From contig JASJET010000057.1 of NCBI GenBank assembly GCA_034092305.1, forward strand, positions 10,715,501 through 10,779,500: a stretch of DNA of 64,000 bases, given 5' to 3'. The notes under the pieces were generated by a model. The model was not told the DNA's origin. It saw only the letters and a list, made by a program, of their open reading frames with translations, and did not search any database. A program made the position numbers and the translations under genes. Shown here piece by piece: positions 34,098-45,599 of the stretch. Origin of the DNA: Diaprepes abbreviatus (Eukaryota > Arthropoda > Insecta > Coleoptera > Curculionidae). The first letter of the stretch is position 1; every line of letters begins with the position of its first letter.

Positions 34098-35250
34098 ATG
34101 GAGGAGTAATCTTACGTATACTATGCTGATAGGCGTTGAATTTATAGTGAAGTGCTGTCAAAATCTTTGAAGGCAAGAAGACTTTATGCCGAAAGATTTC
34201 CAGCTCGAACATTGCCAAGTCCAAAAACCTCTCAAAGGGTTGAACGAAGCCTAAGGGAAAGATGATTAGAAAATAATTATTAAAGTTCGTGAATTAATTT
34301 TTTACATGTTTTATTCAGGGTCATTTTTGCCGCAATGTGGCAGTAAGGGCCCTCCCAGGAGAGGACGAGACCCTCACGTAGAGGAACAAATTTTGCAAGA
34401 TATTGCTGACAACCCTTCAAACAGCATAAGAAAGCTTGCGATACAAAAAATGTTACGAAATGAATTGTTCATGAAACTCTAACAGAACAGTTACTTTGAT
34501 CGTACCACTTTGAAAAAGTACACGCTATGTTTCCGAATGATTATCCCGCAAGACTTCAATACTCGAACTGGTTTATACAACATCATAACCCAAATCTAAA
34601 TTTTTCCAACCTTATTTTGTTTATCGGTGCGATTGGTTTTACGAGAGATGGCATAATAAACTCACACGATTTCTTTTTTTGGCCTGATGAAAATCCGCAT
34701 GCTATGATTCAAAATAACTATCAACAAAGGTTTTTTGTAAATGTGTGAGGTGGCGTAGTCGGAAATAATTTTATAGATCCATTTGTTTTGGACGGAAGAC
34801 TCAATAGTGAGATTTGTTTACAATTTTTGCAGCAAAATTTAAATAATTTATTGGAAGACGTATCTCTTGATAGAAGAATGCCAATGTGGTACATTCATGA
34901 TGGAAGACGTATCTCTTGATAGAAGAATGCCAATGTGGTACATGCATGATGGTGATACACCTAATTTTAACCGTATAATACGTTAACTAATATTTTTCGG
35001 CCCTCGATGGATAAGTCGAGGTGGGCCTGTTTTATAATCACCAAGGTCTCTAGATCTAAATCCCTTAGACTTTTGCCTCTGGGGACATCTAAAATAACTA
35101 GTTTATTCAACACCAGTAAATACTAGAGAAAAACTACTAGCGAACATTCTAAGGAAGTCTGTAATAATGCCGGAATATTATTTGCAGTGCAGCGGAAAAA
35201 TATTCGAAGAATAAGAAAATATATTAAAGTACGTTGAACATTTGTCAAAA
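34098..35250 (+). pseudogene. Transposase of element A (DUF4817/IS630 type), broken
   Basis: It begins ATGGAGGAG at 34098. The N-terminal DUF4817-like helix block is ARRLYAERFPARTLPSPKT (about 34165-34225). A ~57-bp intron-like insert follows (acceptor TTATTCAG ending 34318; the donor side has lost the bases kept in element B), then GRDPHVEEQILQDIADN (about 34365-34412). From 34527 the frame has TRDGIINSHDFFFWPDENPHA after a degraded first catalytic block, and QQRFFVNV ended by TGA where Trp is usual. Then come FVLDGRLNSEICLQFLQQNLN and MWYIHDG, which holds the second catalytic Asp. A 49-bp tandem duplication (34853-34950) breaks the frame just there. The final block is LDFCLWGHLK (about 35065-35095). 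Confidence 0.8.
34853..34950. repeat. 49-bp tandem duplication inside the transposase
   Basis: 34853-34901 is repeated at 34902-34950 with one difference (acaTtcatg versus acaTGcatg). The length is not a multiple of three, so it shifts the frame at the second catalytic Asp. Confidence 0.95.
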
Positions 35251-35279
35251 TAACATTTAAACGTTTTCACTATTTTTGC

Positions 35280-35911
35280 ATTTAAATAAGATTATAGATT
35301 AATTGAGTTCCGTTCAACCCTTTGAAAGGTTTTAGGACTTGACAATGTCTGAGCTGCAAATCTTTCACCATAATATCTTCTTGCATTCGATGAGTGTGAC
35401 AGTGCTTCTCCATAAATTAAAGCACATCAGCACACCCTGTATATTTTATTTTTACCTGTTTGTGTTTCGCATTAGTAACTTTTGAGTGTTTCGCATATAA
35501 ACCGATTTGTCTCGAAAACCGCAAGTTTTATCGAAATAAATTAAGAGTGCTTTTTTTGAAGAGGATGACCAGATTATTTAAAAAATCAGTTTTCAGCTCT
35601 GTAAAATGACACCTGTCAAAAATTAGGCCCAAGAAGTGTGACTGCAAGTCCGTTCCTGACTTCTCTGATAATATAAAACAACTGTTGTAGTATGGTTTAA
35701 TCAGTCTTTATAGCCTTTATAAAATATTAAAATTTCATTAAATTATACAAATCGGTTCAAAACTTAAAGCCGATAAGGTAAATTATCGGGTACGCTTTTA
35801 GGGCTCTGTATCTCCGTTAAGGGACACTTTTTCTATGACAAAGCTAAGTTATTTTGACCTCCCCCGTATACTCCCGAGAAATTAGGAGGTACTTACCGGA
35901 CATCCTATGTA
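35280..35911 (-). repeat. Distal inverted arm of element A carrying a copy of transposase exon 1
   Basis: Read on the minus strand, it reproduces the left end. After 'caaacaggtaaaaataaaata' it continues into 'tttatggagaagcactgtcaca' and 'aagatattatggtgaaagatt', then 'cagacattgtcaagtcc' and 'aaacctttcaaagggttgaacg'. That is the DUF4817-coding part of the transposase, without the start codon and the ~100 bp before it. The same deletion is seen in element B, so the arrangement is ancestral to the family. Confidence 0.8.
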
Positions 35912-37232
35912 AGGTGTAAGGTGTAAAAAGTATCTGCATTTTATTGAAAAAATTAAAAACCCAGTAAAATACGGGTAAGAAAGATATTTTTTTAATAAAT
36001 ATCACGTAAAATTTATCTCTGTAAATAGTAATAATAATCAGCTTAACCATGGAGTGATAACCTCGCAATAGACTGAAACCAGGCAAAGAGACAAAGAATA
36101 ACCAGCAAATTGCTTATATATAAGAAGGAAGAAGAAGAAGCTTAACAATGTGTTTTTTAAGAAAAGCTTTGCACTTGCATATAGGCTGCCCTAAGTAAAC
36201 TATCTTGTACCGCACAAAATGACAAATTTTTATCTATGTCAGTTACGAACAGTTATGGGCTGAAAAATTACATTTTGTTTAGTCTTTAAATTAAATGCGA
36301 TTAAATACTCTTTTTAATCTTTAATAATAAGAGGAACAAGCCTGCACTAAAGTAAAATAAATTACTGTCCACCATCGAGATGTATTATAAAAAAATAAAT
36401 ACTCTTTTTACTTCTTTAATAATAAGAGGTACAAGCCTGCACTTAAAAAAAAATGAAATGAGAGTTAAGAAACAGTCGGAGAATGATTTTAAACCTGAAC
36501 ATACAAATTGTAATTCTACAAAACAAAAGTTTTAATTAAGGAGGTCCATTCGCTGCCCATGAGTCAAATGAAGTTCATTTCCTAATTTTTGTCAAATTAT
36601 ATTAAGATAAAAATTAAAAAAAAAGACAAAATTTAAAAATAAATATTTTGAAAAGCAATTGTTGAAATAGAAAATTTATAAAAAATAAATAAATACTGAA
36701 TTTCACTCAACTCATTTGAATCAGCTGGTCGGAACTAGTTCTTGATTTGTTTCTTACTGTTTATGTTTATCTCCGAAAAAATCTAGCCTTATACTTTCAA
36801 AATAAGTAAGTTTACAAAATGGTAAAATTTTTACGCATATTATTTGAATGTCTCTTGGCGAAGATGCTGGTAAATTTGTAATTCTGAAACTTAAATAATT
36901 GCATTAGAATATTCTGCATGCAAAAAAACGTAAATTAGAAGAAAAGTTCACTCCACAAAATGCGTATGTTCATATCAAAAGCCTAGTAATAGAAATCAAG
37001 TGTATTGCTGATGATTTATGGTGTAAAAATTGTGATTTCTAAATATGTCGTTAAAGAGGAAATTTTAGCGTAAGCAAGTATTTTTCTCATAAAATGCATA
37101 AAATATAACAGTATAAATTTATTTCCTACACATACTTATAAAGAAGATAATACACATAATAAACGTTACGACATTAACTTCAGATCATTGTTGAAATTCC
37201 TTATTTAATAAAACTTACAAGATATAATAAAA
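35912..37232. other. AT-rich spacer with a 94-bp tandem duplication
   Basis: 36303-36396 and 36397-36490 share 'aaatactctttttA', 'ctttaataataagagg.acaagcctgcact'. The rest is unrecognised. Confidence 0.5.
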
Positions 37233-37652
37233 ATGTCAGCTTCAAATGGTGCAGGTATTGGAGAAGCTCAAATTAATATAAATCTTTCAGGACTAGATTT
37301 TCCAACAATCACCAATATATTGCTGAAACGAAATGAAAGAAATGTAGGAGTAGCTGATAATAAAGGAGTAAGAAATAATCCTCTTAAAAAAAAGGCAAAA
37401 ACAACTATAAATGTTCTTGAAAACAAACTAACTAACCCTGCTGTAGAAAAAAATACGATCAGCATAATGAAAGTATCTGCTATTTTTATTGCAAAAATGG
37501 CTAAATCTGGTGTTTCATTAAATATATTACAAAAAGCATTTATTACCGGTCGTGAAATCAGAATGAAATCACCATTATCTGAAAATGTTTGTAAAAAAAC
37601 TACGTGTCACAAGTGCACCGAAAAATTTAAAAAACGGTTGCCCCGCACATAA
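37233..37652 (+). CDS. Unrecognised basic 139-residue open frame
   Basis: A complete frame with ATG in an acceptable context (AAAAATGTC) and TAA at 37650-37652. The protein starts MSASNGAGIGEAQININLSG and is lysine-rich throughout (NPLKKKAKTTINVLENKL). It has a predicted helical stretch (ISIMKVSAIFIAKMAKSGV) and ends with CKKTTCHKCTEKFKKRL, where three cysteines and a histidine lie close together. Composition is less extreme than the flanks and the frame is longer than expected by chance. I do not recognise it. It could be the ORF1-like part of a decayed retroelement, a retrocopy or chance. No splice sites, TATA box or poly(A) signal give further support. Confidence 0.25.
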   Translation: MSASNGAGIGEAQININLSGLDFPTITNILLKRNERNVGVADNKGVRNNPLKKKAKTTINVLENKLTNPAVEKNTISIMKVSAIFIAKMAKSGVSLNILQKAFITGREIRMKSPLSENVCKKTTCHKCTEKFKKRLPRT

Positions 37653-37929
37653 TTCCAGGGCAGGACCAAATTTTTTGACGGAGCCTTTCGATGAAAAAAT
37701 AATTTATTTATTTATCTATATACTCTGCCCTATATGCAGTGACCTAGCTACTGGGGAGGCAGGGATGGCACTACCACTCGGCGCTGAGTTACATAACGCG
37801 CCGCAGGCTATGTCCCAAACCTATTATTTTATTACTGCAAATGAATTTTGTAAGGTAGAATATAGATTTTATTCCAAAAATATATGGAAAATCAATAAAG
37901 AAAAATATTTTAAAATGATTGAAAATAAT

Positions 37930-38424
<495 letters not shown>

Positions 38425-38512
<88 letters not shown>
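38425..38512. repeat. (AT)n microsatellite
   Basis: About 88 bp of uninterrupted AT dinucleotides. Confidence 0.97.
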
Positions 38513-38775
<263 letters not shown>

Positions 38776-39245
38776 TGTTCCGGACGGCCAGTCTTCAAAC
38801 AAACTATACACACTGTATTATTTTAATAACTTTTATTGTCAACCTTTCTTTTGACACTTGTCAAATTACTTCAAGTTGCGTCGACAAGCTCTCAAACTAC
38901 ACTGACCACGAAAATCGCCTACTACATGGGGTAATCAAGATAAGAAAAAGAAATAATCCGGCGATTTCTAAACCTTCTGTCATAGGCGTTCCATGTTAAA
39001 AATAAGGAAATCGAATTCTCTAAAAAGTTCCAGACCTTCTTTCATAGACGTCTCCTGAGGAAATCAACAAAGGTAAAATTACTTAAATAAATTATGAACT
39101 CGTAGAAAACATACCTAAAACCCTAAACACAAACTAATACTATGAAATATAAAACGCTACAAAGTTCGTTACATTAGAAAATATACGTAAAACCCTACAA
39201 ACTCCAAACACAAACTATTATTATGAAATGTACAACGCAATAAAG

Positions 39246-39246
<1 letters not shown>
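38776..39246. other. Possible LTR-like fragment with internal short duplications
   Basis: It starts TGTTCCGGACGGCCAGTC directly after the TA tract, which is compatible with an LTR beginning with TG. Two pairs of short direct duplications occur: 'ccttctgtcataggcg'/'ccttctttcatagacg' (about 38973 and 39034), and 'aaaaccct...aaacacaaact.at.atatgaaat' (about 39115 and 39188). No primer-binding site, coding region or second LTR is seen, so this remains a guess. Confidence 0.25.

Positions 39247-39343
<97 letters not shown>
39247..39343. repeat. (TA)n microsatellite
   Basis: About 97 bp of TA with one TG variant. It is followed by AGCCAATTAAACCG, which also borders the TA tract at 43443 in inverted orientation. 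Confidence 0.97.
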
Positions 39344-39344
<1 letters not shown>

Positions 39345-39714
39345 AGCCAATTAAACCGCAACCAAATGGTTTTCACACTTTCTCTCGTAAATATTCACTT
39401 ATTCCAGATATAATTAGATATTAAAAGGATTGAGCTCGGCTTTTTCTACAAACTTTTAAGAAGTTAGGGTGCTCATATTTGCACAGCATTATAGCCCAAT
39501 TCATTGAAGTGCACGTATAAGGATGGCGACTTCGATGAGTGTTTCTCGGTTAGATGTCTTCCCTATTAAAATAATATTTGATATATCATAATAAGCAATT
39601 GTTGGGTCAGTAAACACAATCCAAGCACAGCTTAAACTTATTTTTCCTCAGTATAAGTTTCGGTCGATATTTATAGTATCAAACTTTTGTACCTGTAAAA
39701 GTTTTATTTATTTT

Positions 39715-40490
39715 TGGTAATACTTGGCACTGAAGTCCATTGTAGTAACTTCGCGACTGGTGTCTGAGCGCAAGCGCGTACTGAATAGTATGACAAGAAA
39801 CGGCTCCATAATCAGACTCCCGTCCCGGGTCACTCGGATATACGCGGGAATGAGGAAGCAGACCGTCTGGCAAAGTTGGGTTCGGCAACTGAACTGTATG
39901 GATCCCAACCAATACTACCTGTCCCAATTGCTATTAGCAAAAGGGAATTAAAATCGTTGCTGAAACACAAATTTATTGAATCGTGAAGGGGAGCTTCTGG
40001 AATGAGGTGTACTAAGGAATATATAACTGAGCCTAGTGCACGGCATACTAAGAAGCTTCTCTCCTTGGGAAGGAAAGAGCTGCCAATTGTGGTGGGATTG
40101 TTGACAGGACATTTTCACCTCAGGGGCCATCTTCATAGAATTGGTGTCGAAGACGACCCGACGTACAGATGATATTTGGAGCAAGATGAAACTTTTGGCC
40201 ATTCCTCAGAGAATGCCCAGCACTCGACGGACTGAGACAGAGATATTTCGGAGATTCAATTTTGTTACCGGAAGCAGTTAGGCAAGTTCAACTAACGAGG
40301 CTGCTTGGATTCACAAAGGCGATCGGCCTCGAATTACCTGCAGCTATGGTGGGATGTAAAGGGCCGAATGGAGGCCTATGCATCGATGATCTAGTGTCAC
40401 CACCCCTTTTTTCATTCATTCATTCATTCATACTCCCATTATGTACAAGACTGGAAGATCTCTGATGATGTGTTTCAGATAGTTTTGTAA
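39715..40490 (+). pseudogene. LINE ORF2 C-terminus (RNase H and zinc-knuckle region), 5'-truncated
   Basis: Plus-strand translation over several frames reads LKSIVVTSRLVSERKRVLN, then a VWVPGHSDIRGNEEADRLAKLGS-like block split by frame changes (about 39820-39880), which is the last part of an RNase H domain. Next come KRELKSLLKHKFIES, LLTGHFHLRGHLHRIGVEDD (about 40095-40155) and, after a shift, LLPEAVRQVQLTRLLGFTKA (from 40262). The fragment ends in the tetranucleotide tail (CATT)n at about 40410-40432. The same family, same tail and same order occur inverted at 58525-59760. Stops and indels are frequent. Confidence 0.75.
40410..40432 (+). repeat. (TTCA)n tail of the LINE
   Basis: Five to six units of TTCA at the 3' end of the LINE fragment in place of a poly(A) tail; the other copy has the complementary (TGAA)n at 58535-58556. 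Confidence 0.85.
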
Positions 40491-42234
40491 CCTTAGGTAG
40501 TCGGTGTAGGTAGAGAAAATTTTTTTTGGATAGTGCAAGCCTAATACCAGATGACAGAGTCAAAAATAAGTTGCTCACTGTGCCACTGATATATCCTTTT
40601 CGCTAAAATGCAATAATTTTATTTTCAAATTTTCTAACAAGCGTGAGAAACAATGGCATTTTTTGTGAATTAAATAAAATCTCATTAATTAGAACAGTCA
40701 GTGTATGGACCAAATCCAGAATTTTTTAAGCCAGTCGCTCTGAACCCGGGCTTTCCACTTGTGGAATCCCTTGACAGTAGAGTAAAAATTTATTTGGAGA
40801 TGAGCTTTTCGAATTGCATCTGATTATACTTCTGCCAGATTCGTGTTCTTGATTTACCAAGCTAGAGTCGATGTTGCAGTGAGTCAGTTTAGCTAACTGA
40901 CTTTTCTAAAACTCTTCTATCTATCGTTTATTCGAGATCTATTCTTTGCCAAGTTAGGGAAAAGCTTAACTGATTATTATTATTATACTAATTCAGTGCA
41001 ACAAATCTGAGATATAACAGTCTTCTGTAAGTATTAAATCCAGGTTATTAAAAACCAAATACCATTTTAAAAAATATGATCATTATTTAAAAATAGTGAA
41101 TTCCATAGTTAATATTTAATTACCAAATAAAATTATCATTCACCATTGAACACACTAATCAAATGATTGTATTTAAGTTCGTTCAGTTATATAAAGGAAA
41201 TTATTTGAGTTCTCAGCCAATTGAAAACACTGAAACAAAGTACTATCTCAGAGAGCAAATTCTAATGGTATTAGACCAGAGTACGTCTATCCTTATAATA
41301 TACGATTTTTTCAGTTGGTTGTGAACTAAAATAGTTTTCCTTATATAATTGTATCTATGTATCTAACTGCAGGTATATTGTGTCCAATTTTGATATAGGT
41401 ATATTTGAGTTAGTCAATGAAAATAAAATGTATGCAGTATAAGCCACTAGATATTTTAGAAAAAAAATATTCCGTTAAATAAACACGTTTTCTAATTGTT
41501 TCTGCTTAATAGCTTTCCCAATAATATATGTGATGGGTTATTGAAATATGCTTTGATGTAGAAATTGGACCCAATAAATATTTGCTTGGCGTAAGGAAAC
41601 ATGTATGACAAAGATTTAAATTTTTTAACAAGAAGTTAAGAAACTACGTAATAAATTCTAATTTAATTTATTAGAGTGCTTACAAACTCTAACAAATCTG
41701 GCTACATCGCAAGTTTATCCGAGAATTGGCCTTGTCGGTGCTTGGCAATAATCACAATTTTTCTGTATAACAAATGAAGGAAGCCCTAAATCTTTGTGAA
41801 CAATATAACAAGGTATGATACCGGTAATATTACTTTGTTTTGATACACTAGGGCTACCTGTTAGTGGATGGGTAATATATCTCATAAAAATCAAATTGTT
41901 ATTTATTTCCATGATACTGACCTGTTTTTATATTATGGGAAAAACTAGAGAGACAAAAAAGCGAAAATTGGAGATAATTTAATAGGGAAATTGAAATTCA
42001 CAGATGTGTGCTTCAGTAATGTATTCTATCCACTCTTTTATTTAACTTATGTAGAGTTGGGCTAACGTTCCGCGACGGCTTAATTACGGGCGGACGAAAA
42101 TTGAGTGGATCTGGGTTTCCTTCATAAGTCCACTTATTCTTTTTGATGGTGTATTTCGTAGACCAGTGACGACAACAACTGTTAAATGACAAAGTCGTAT
42201 AAATTTTATAAGCGAAACATCCTGCATGTTATCA
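40491..42234. other. Unrecognised AT-rich stretch
   Basis: No coding domain or repeat boundary is supported. The minus-strand frames at 41715-41912 and 42084-42302 show no known motif. Confidence 0.35.
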
Positions 42235-42480
42235 GTTCTTGATTGGATTATCGAAAGTGAAGTTGACCTTGAAAATACCTTCAAGATCAGTTCTAAGATC
42301 ATAATGTTATATTATCATCAGATTTATAAATGTGTACCAAATTTCAGCGTGATTGGACAATCGTAAGTAAAGTTGATCTTGAAATGACCTTGAAATATAC
42401 TTTCAAAGGCAGTTTAAAGATCAGTTTCAAAGTCATAATATTGCATTCTGATTCAGTTTTGAGCTATGTCTAAAATGTCA
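42235..42480. repeat. Two diverged tandem repeats (GACCTTGAAA type)
   Basis: Units 42238-42352 and 42353-42480 share the order 'gattgga.tatcg.aagt.aagttgaccttgaaa', 'taccttcaa', 'agttctaagatcataatgtt'. Similar text occurs near 48170-48215, so this is probably part of a dispersed family. Non-coding. Confidence 0.6.
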
Positions 42481-42704
42481 AGTCTCTATATCATCGGTAA
42501 TTTGATTAAAATCGATTGCAAGATGTGTACCAAATAGACGAACAGACAAGGAAAAGAATAGGGATATTGACTGTATTCAAATAAAAATTTAATTTTGCCG
42601 CGAAACGGTAGTTTTCTTAACGGAAATCTTGAAAAAACACAATATTTTTAAGGAATTTAATTTTTATTTAATAGTCAAAATGTAATTAAATCACTCTTAC
42701 GTCA

Positions 42705-42741
42705 TGAACCATTTCTAGTGAGTCTTCCTAGAAATGGTTCA
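42705..42741. repeat. Perfect 14-bp inverted repeat (hairpin)
   Basis: TGAACCATTTCTAG (42705-42718) and CTAGAAATGGTTCA (42728-42741) are exact complements around a 9-base loop. Role unknown; it may be abutting ends of a lost element. Confidence 0.8.
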
Positions 42742-43229
42742 CATAAACAACAAATCTCTTTCTATGACCAAGAGAGGAGACATAGAGAAAACCTTAGCGT
42801 AATTTATAATTACTTATTACAATTAGAAATCAATGGAAATCGGTCCCCCCGTTCAATTCTCTCTGATACTTTTTAACCACTGTTCTGAATGTTACTATCA
42901 AGCTTGTTCAACTGGGTATTTAGGTTACCATTCTTGATATTAAGATAGCATTATACTTTGATTTTTATTACAGTTTTCAGTCATAATTTTCATTTTTCGT
43001 TACCTTTTCGCTCAATAACATTTTATTTTTCAAGAACGGTTATTGGTTCTTGGACGTTGCAAACTGTACCTCTTAAAAGTCATTCTTAAATTAAAATGGC
43101 GTTTCAACGACGTCCACATGTTTTAGAAATTATTTTCTGAATTAATTAAATTAGTTTCACATTTTAAAACAATTTTTTCATGTTATGTGACCTTATTGTT
43201 AAGTGATAATGACTGTGACAAGACCTGTT

Positions 43230-43440
43230 ATTTTATACATACTCACTTAGGTAGGTCTTTATCTTTATTTTTATTCATAGTAGTAGAATTAGGGAAGGTT
43301 ATTTTTTCTTTTGTAGAAATCCTGAAGAAGGGAATAAGATTTCTCGAAAGCTAGACTAACAAAAAAGAGTTTTCTTTTCCGACCAACCATCCTTTCGACT
43401 GCAGCCCACGAAAGTGCCTTAAACCTCTCGGTTTAATTGG

Positions 43441-43442
<2 letters not shown>
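43230..43442 (+). mobile_element. Possible Penelope-like terminus with hammerhead-like hairpin
   Basis: CTGAAGA (43322-43328) is followed by GGGAA/TTCTC (43330-43334 with 43341-43345, one G-U) and GAAA (43346-43349), in the order of a hammerhead core with a one-base extra A. The block ends GGTTTAATTGGCTTA at the (TA)n tract, and the inverse of this border occurs at 39343. It is consistent with a Penelope-like end inserted at TA repeats. No coding part. Confidence 0.4.

Positions 43443-43501
<59 letters not shown>
43443..43501. repeat. (TA)n microsatellite
   Basis: About 59 bp of TA. Confidence 0.97.
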
Positions 43502-43506
<5 letters not shown>

Positions 43507-43889
43507 TTCAAGGTACAATAAGTAATTTTATTGATATTATTTATGGTATTATTTAAATTCTTGTCACTTCTTATTCACATATTTTGACCTTGAAAAATTA
43601 AAATTAGATGGTTTTTATAATACTGCTCTGCAGGGTTTTAATTTTGCTTTTTTTTTCTGCTTACCACAACATTCGACGCACAAAGATCGTGAGGCCGTCA
43701 TTTCAGAGTAATTAGCAAGTCCGGAAAATTATAACAAGTCTAGAAAAATTATAAACTTACGGATTCTTCTCAATTGTTTGCGTAACCGTAATAAAAGGAA
43801 AGCTGCTTACATTTCGGGAACAACAAACAAAAGCAAGTATTTTTCATTAAAGATTACTTTATTGTTTTTAAGATTATTCTTCTTGATCA

Positions 43890-44910
43890 TCAGTTCACCT
43901 TTGCATACGTTTGAACTAATCCGACAAGCATATCTGCCACTGGTGCATCCTTAAAAAGTGGTTTTTGAACTTCCCTTCTGGCATAGAAAATCGTTTACCA
44001 TGCGGTTTTTCTTTATGTACAGAAACAAAAAAGTCATTGGGTACCAAATTAGGACTATATGGCGGATCTATCAGTTCCAAATTTCGAGTAATCAAAAAAT
44101 CACTTTATTGAGCCGATGTGTGAGAGCACGTGTCTTGATGGAGAATAATCCATCGTCTCCGGTTTACTTTCCTGAACTCACTGAAGACTTTTGACAAACC
44201 AATGATTATCTACCTTTCAAAATCGATCTTTTACGATTCCCTCAAGATACGGTTGCGATATGGCCAGTTTTTCTGAAAAAAAAACAGGTTACTCTTTGCT
44301 TCATGCTGGAGCAACTTTTGTTGGTCTTAGTTCCCCATGAGTTACCTGCCATGATCTTATAAAAGTTTTTTGAAGCACGGATATCCTATTTTTTGAACAT
44401 TTCCTTATACCAATCGACACCAGCATTTTTTGAGCAATTGTCAAATTATGCAAGATTCAATGCTAAATGTTAATGCAATATATTAAATACGCTACTCTGG
44501 TTAATACTCAGGGATGCCTCAAGCTCACGAATCGATGTTTTCTTGCCTTCATGCTACTCGTTCGTGAGTCAGTGATAGCCGCGATTGAACTAATTAAACC
44601 AGCGTTATAAGTTACAAATGATTTTGTAGGTGCTTCATCGCCATATAAAAAATTAAGTTCATCGATGCGCTATTGTTGAGATAAACCATTTCAAAAGTTG
44701 TGAAAAATGATCGTTCGAAAATCTTCACCAGTTAAGTCCATTCTTTGGCCGAGATGAAATTTTGAAGTAACTGTGAACAACTCAAATAGCGCCCGTATGT
44801 CAAAACGTTCTGAGTACGTATATCGTCTAAAATGTCAAATGGATATGTTAGATGGTACTTAGCAACGGCAGTATTATCAGTTCCCGAAAAACAAACGACT
44901 ACCTTCGTAT
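43890..44910 (-). pseudogene. Mariner (DD34D-type) transposase remnant
   Basis: Minus strand. The N-terminal part runs 44690-44450 (LNFLYGDEAPTKSFVTYN, FVSLRHP region), then HNLTIAQKMLVSIGIRKCSK (about 44455-44390), KVTHGELRPTKVAPA (about 44350-44305) and FFSEKLAISQPYLEGIVKDRF (about 44285-44225). The second catalytic block IILHQDTCSHTSAQ keeps Asp (about 44150-44105). The third reads LELIDPPYSPNLVPNDFF (about 44090-44035), where the usual SPDLAP has Asn for Asp, while NDFF keeps an Asp. Mariner transposase is normally ~345 residues, which the span fits. At least five stops and shifts. The copy at 14265-17410 is a sister copy. Confidence 0.8.
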
Positions 44911-45599
44911 CAAGAAATTCAAAGTAATATTTTTGACACTGTTACGAAATTACTGTCATAGCAATATAGTGAATGAAAAGATTATTGGCTATCTTCATAG
45001 TTATGCTGAATCTTCGTTTCAACCCAATAATTAAAACATAATTTACAGTGTATTTAAAATGTTTATTATGAAATAAATCTTACCCAAGAAAATGTTTTAA
45101 ATAGAGAAAACAAGGGACTAGACGAAAATGGGGGTAAGATATTTTTTAGTTCTAAAACACAAACCCAGAGGACGAGTACAGCGTTTCTTTTCTATTAGGG
45201 TGACACGGGCGGGAAATAACTCAGTGTGACAGTATCAACAGTGAGGAAAGTGCAAGTCATGTATTATAAAATACTATAGATTTTTTTATAAATTGATTTA
45301 ATTTTTGGTGAAGCTTACAATCGTATCAATTCATATGAATCGTTAATATCAACAATGAATTAGTAAGTAAACACTAAGAGACTACTAATTATTAATAAAA
45401 CAGAAAATTTATGTCAGCAACTTTCAAGGTTATTGGGCAATATTGCTTTGAAACGTTAACCGTCTAATGGAACAAGATGAATAAAAGCAAGATGAATATG
45501 GCTATGTCTAGTGATTTGTCATTAATTTTGGATTTTCAGTTTTTACTACTATAATGAATACCTGGATATTCACTTGTTTGCTTCAGATTTTAAAAATGG
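44911..45599. other. Spacer; may hold the 5' end of the pogo-like element
   Basis: 'gggggtaagat' near 45130 could be part of a pogo-type terminal repeat, but I could not match it convincingly to a 3' end near 47500 ('catcttgctccaagttcccc'). Confidence 0.3.

Larger units (their letters stand above)
33693..35911 (+). mobile_element. DUF4817 transposon with long inverted repeats (element A)
   Basis: The left end TACAGGGTGTTCTTATAATTTC and the right end (inverted from 35911) share a long inverted repeat. Blocks in order: 'aatttctcg.gag.ata', 'aaaataac...ctttgtcatagaaaaa', 'ttaccttatcggct', 'aatattttata.aggctataaagact', 'cttgcag.cacac', 'aaatcggttt.tat.cgaaacac'. The repeat continues into a copy of the transposase 5' coding region on both sides. 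The left arm has an extra ~100 bp (34005-34110) with the ATG that the right arm lacks. Element B at 60168-62331 has the same architecture. The element is dead because its transposase is broken. Confidence 0.8.
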
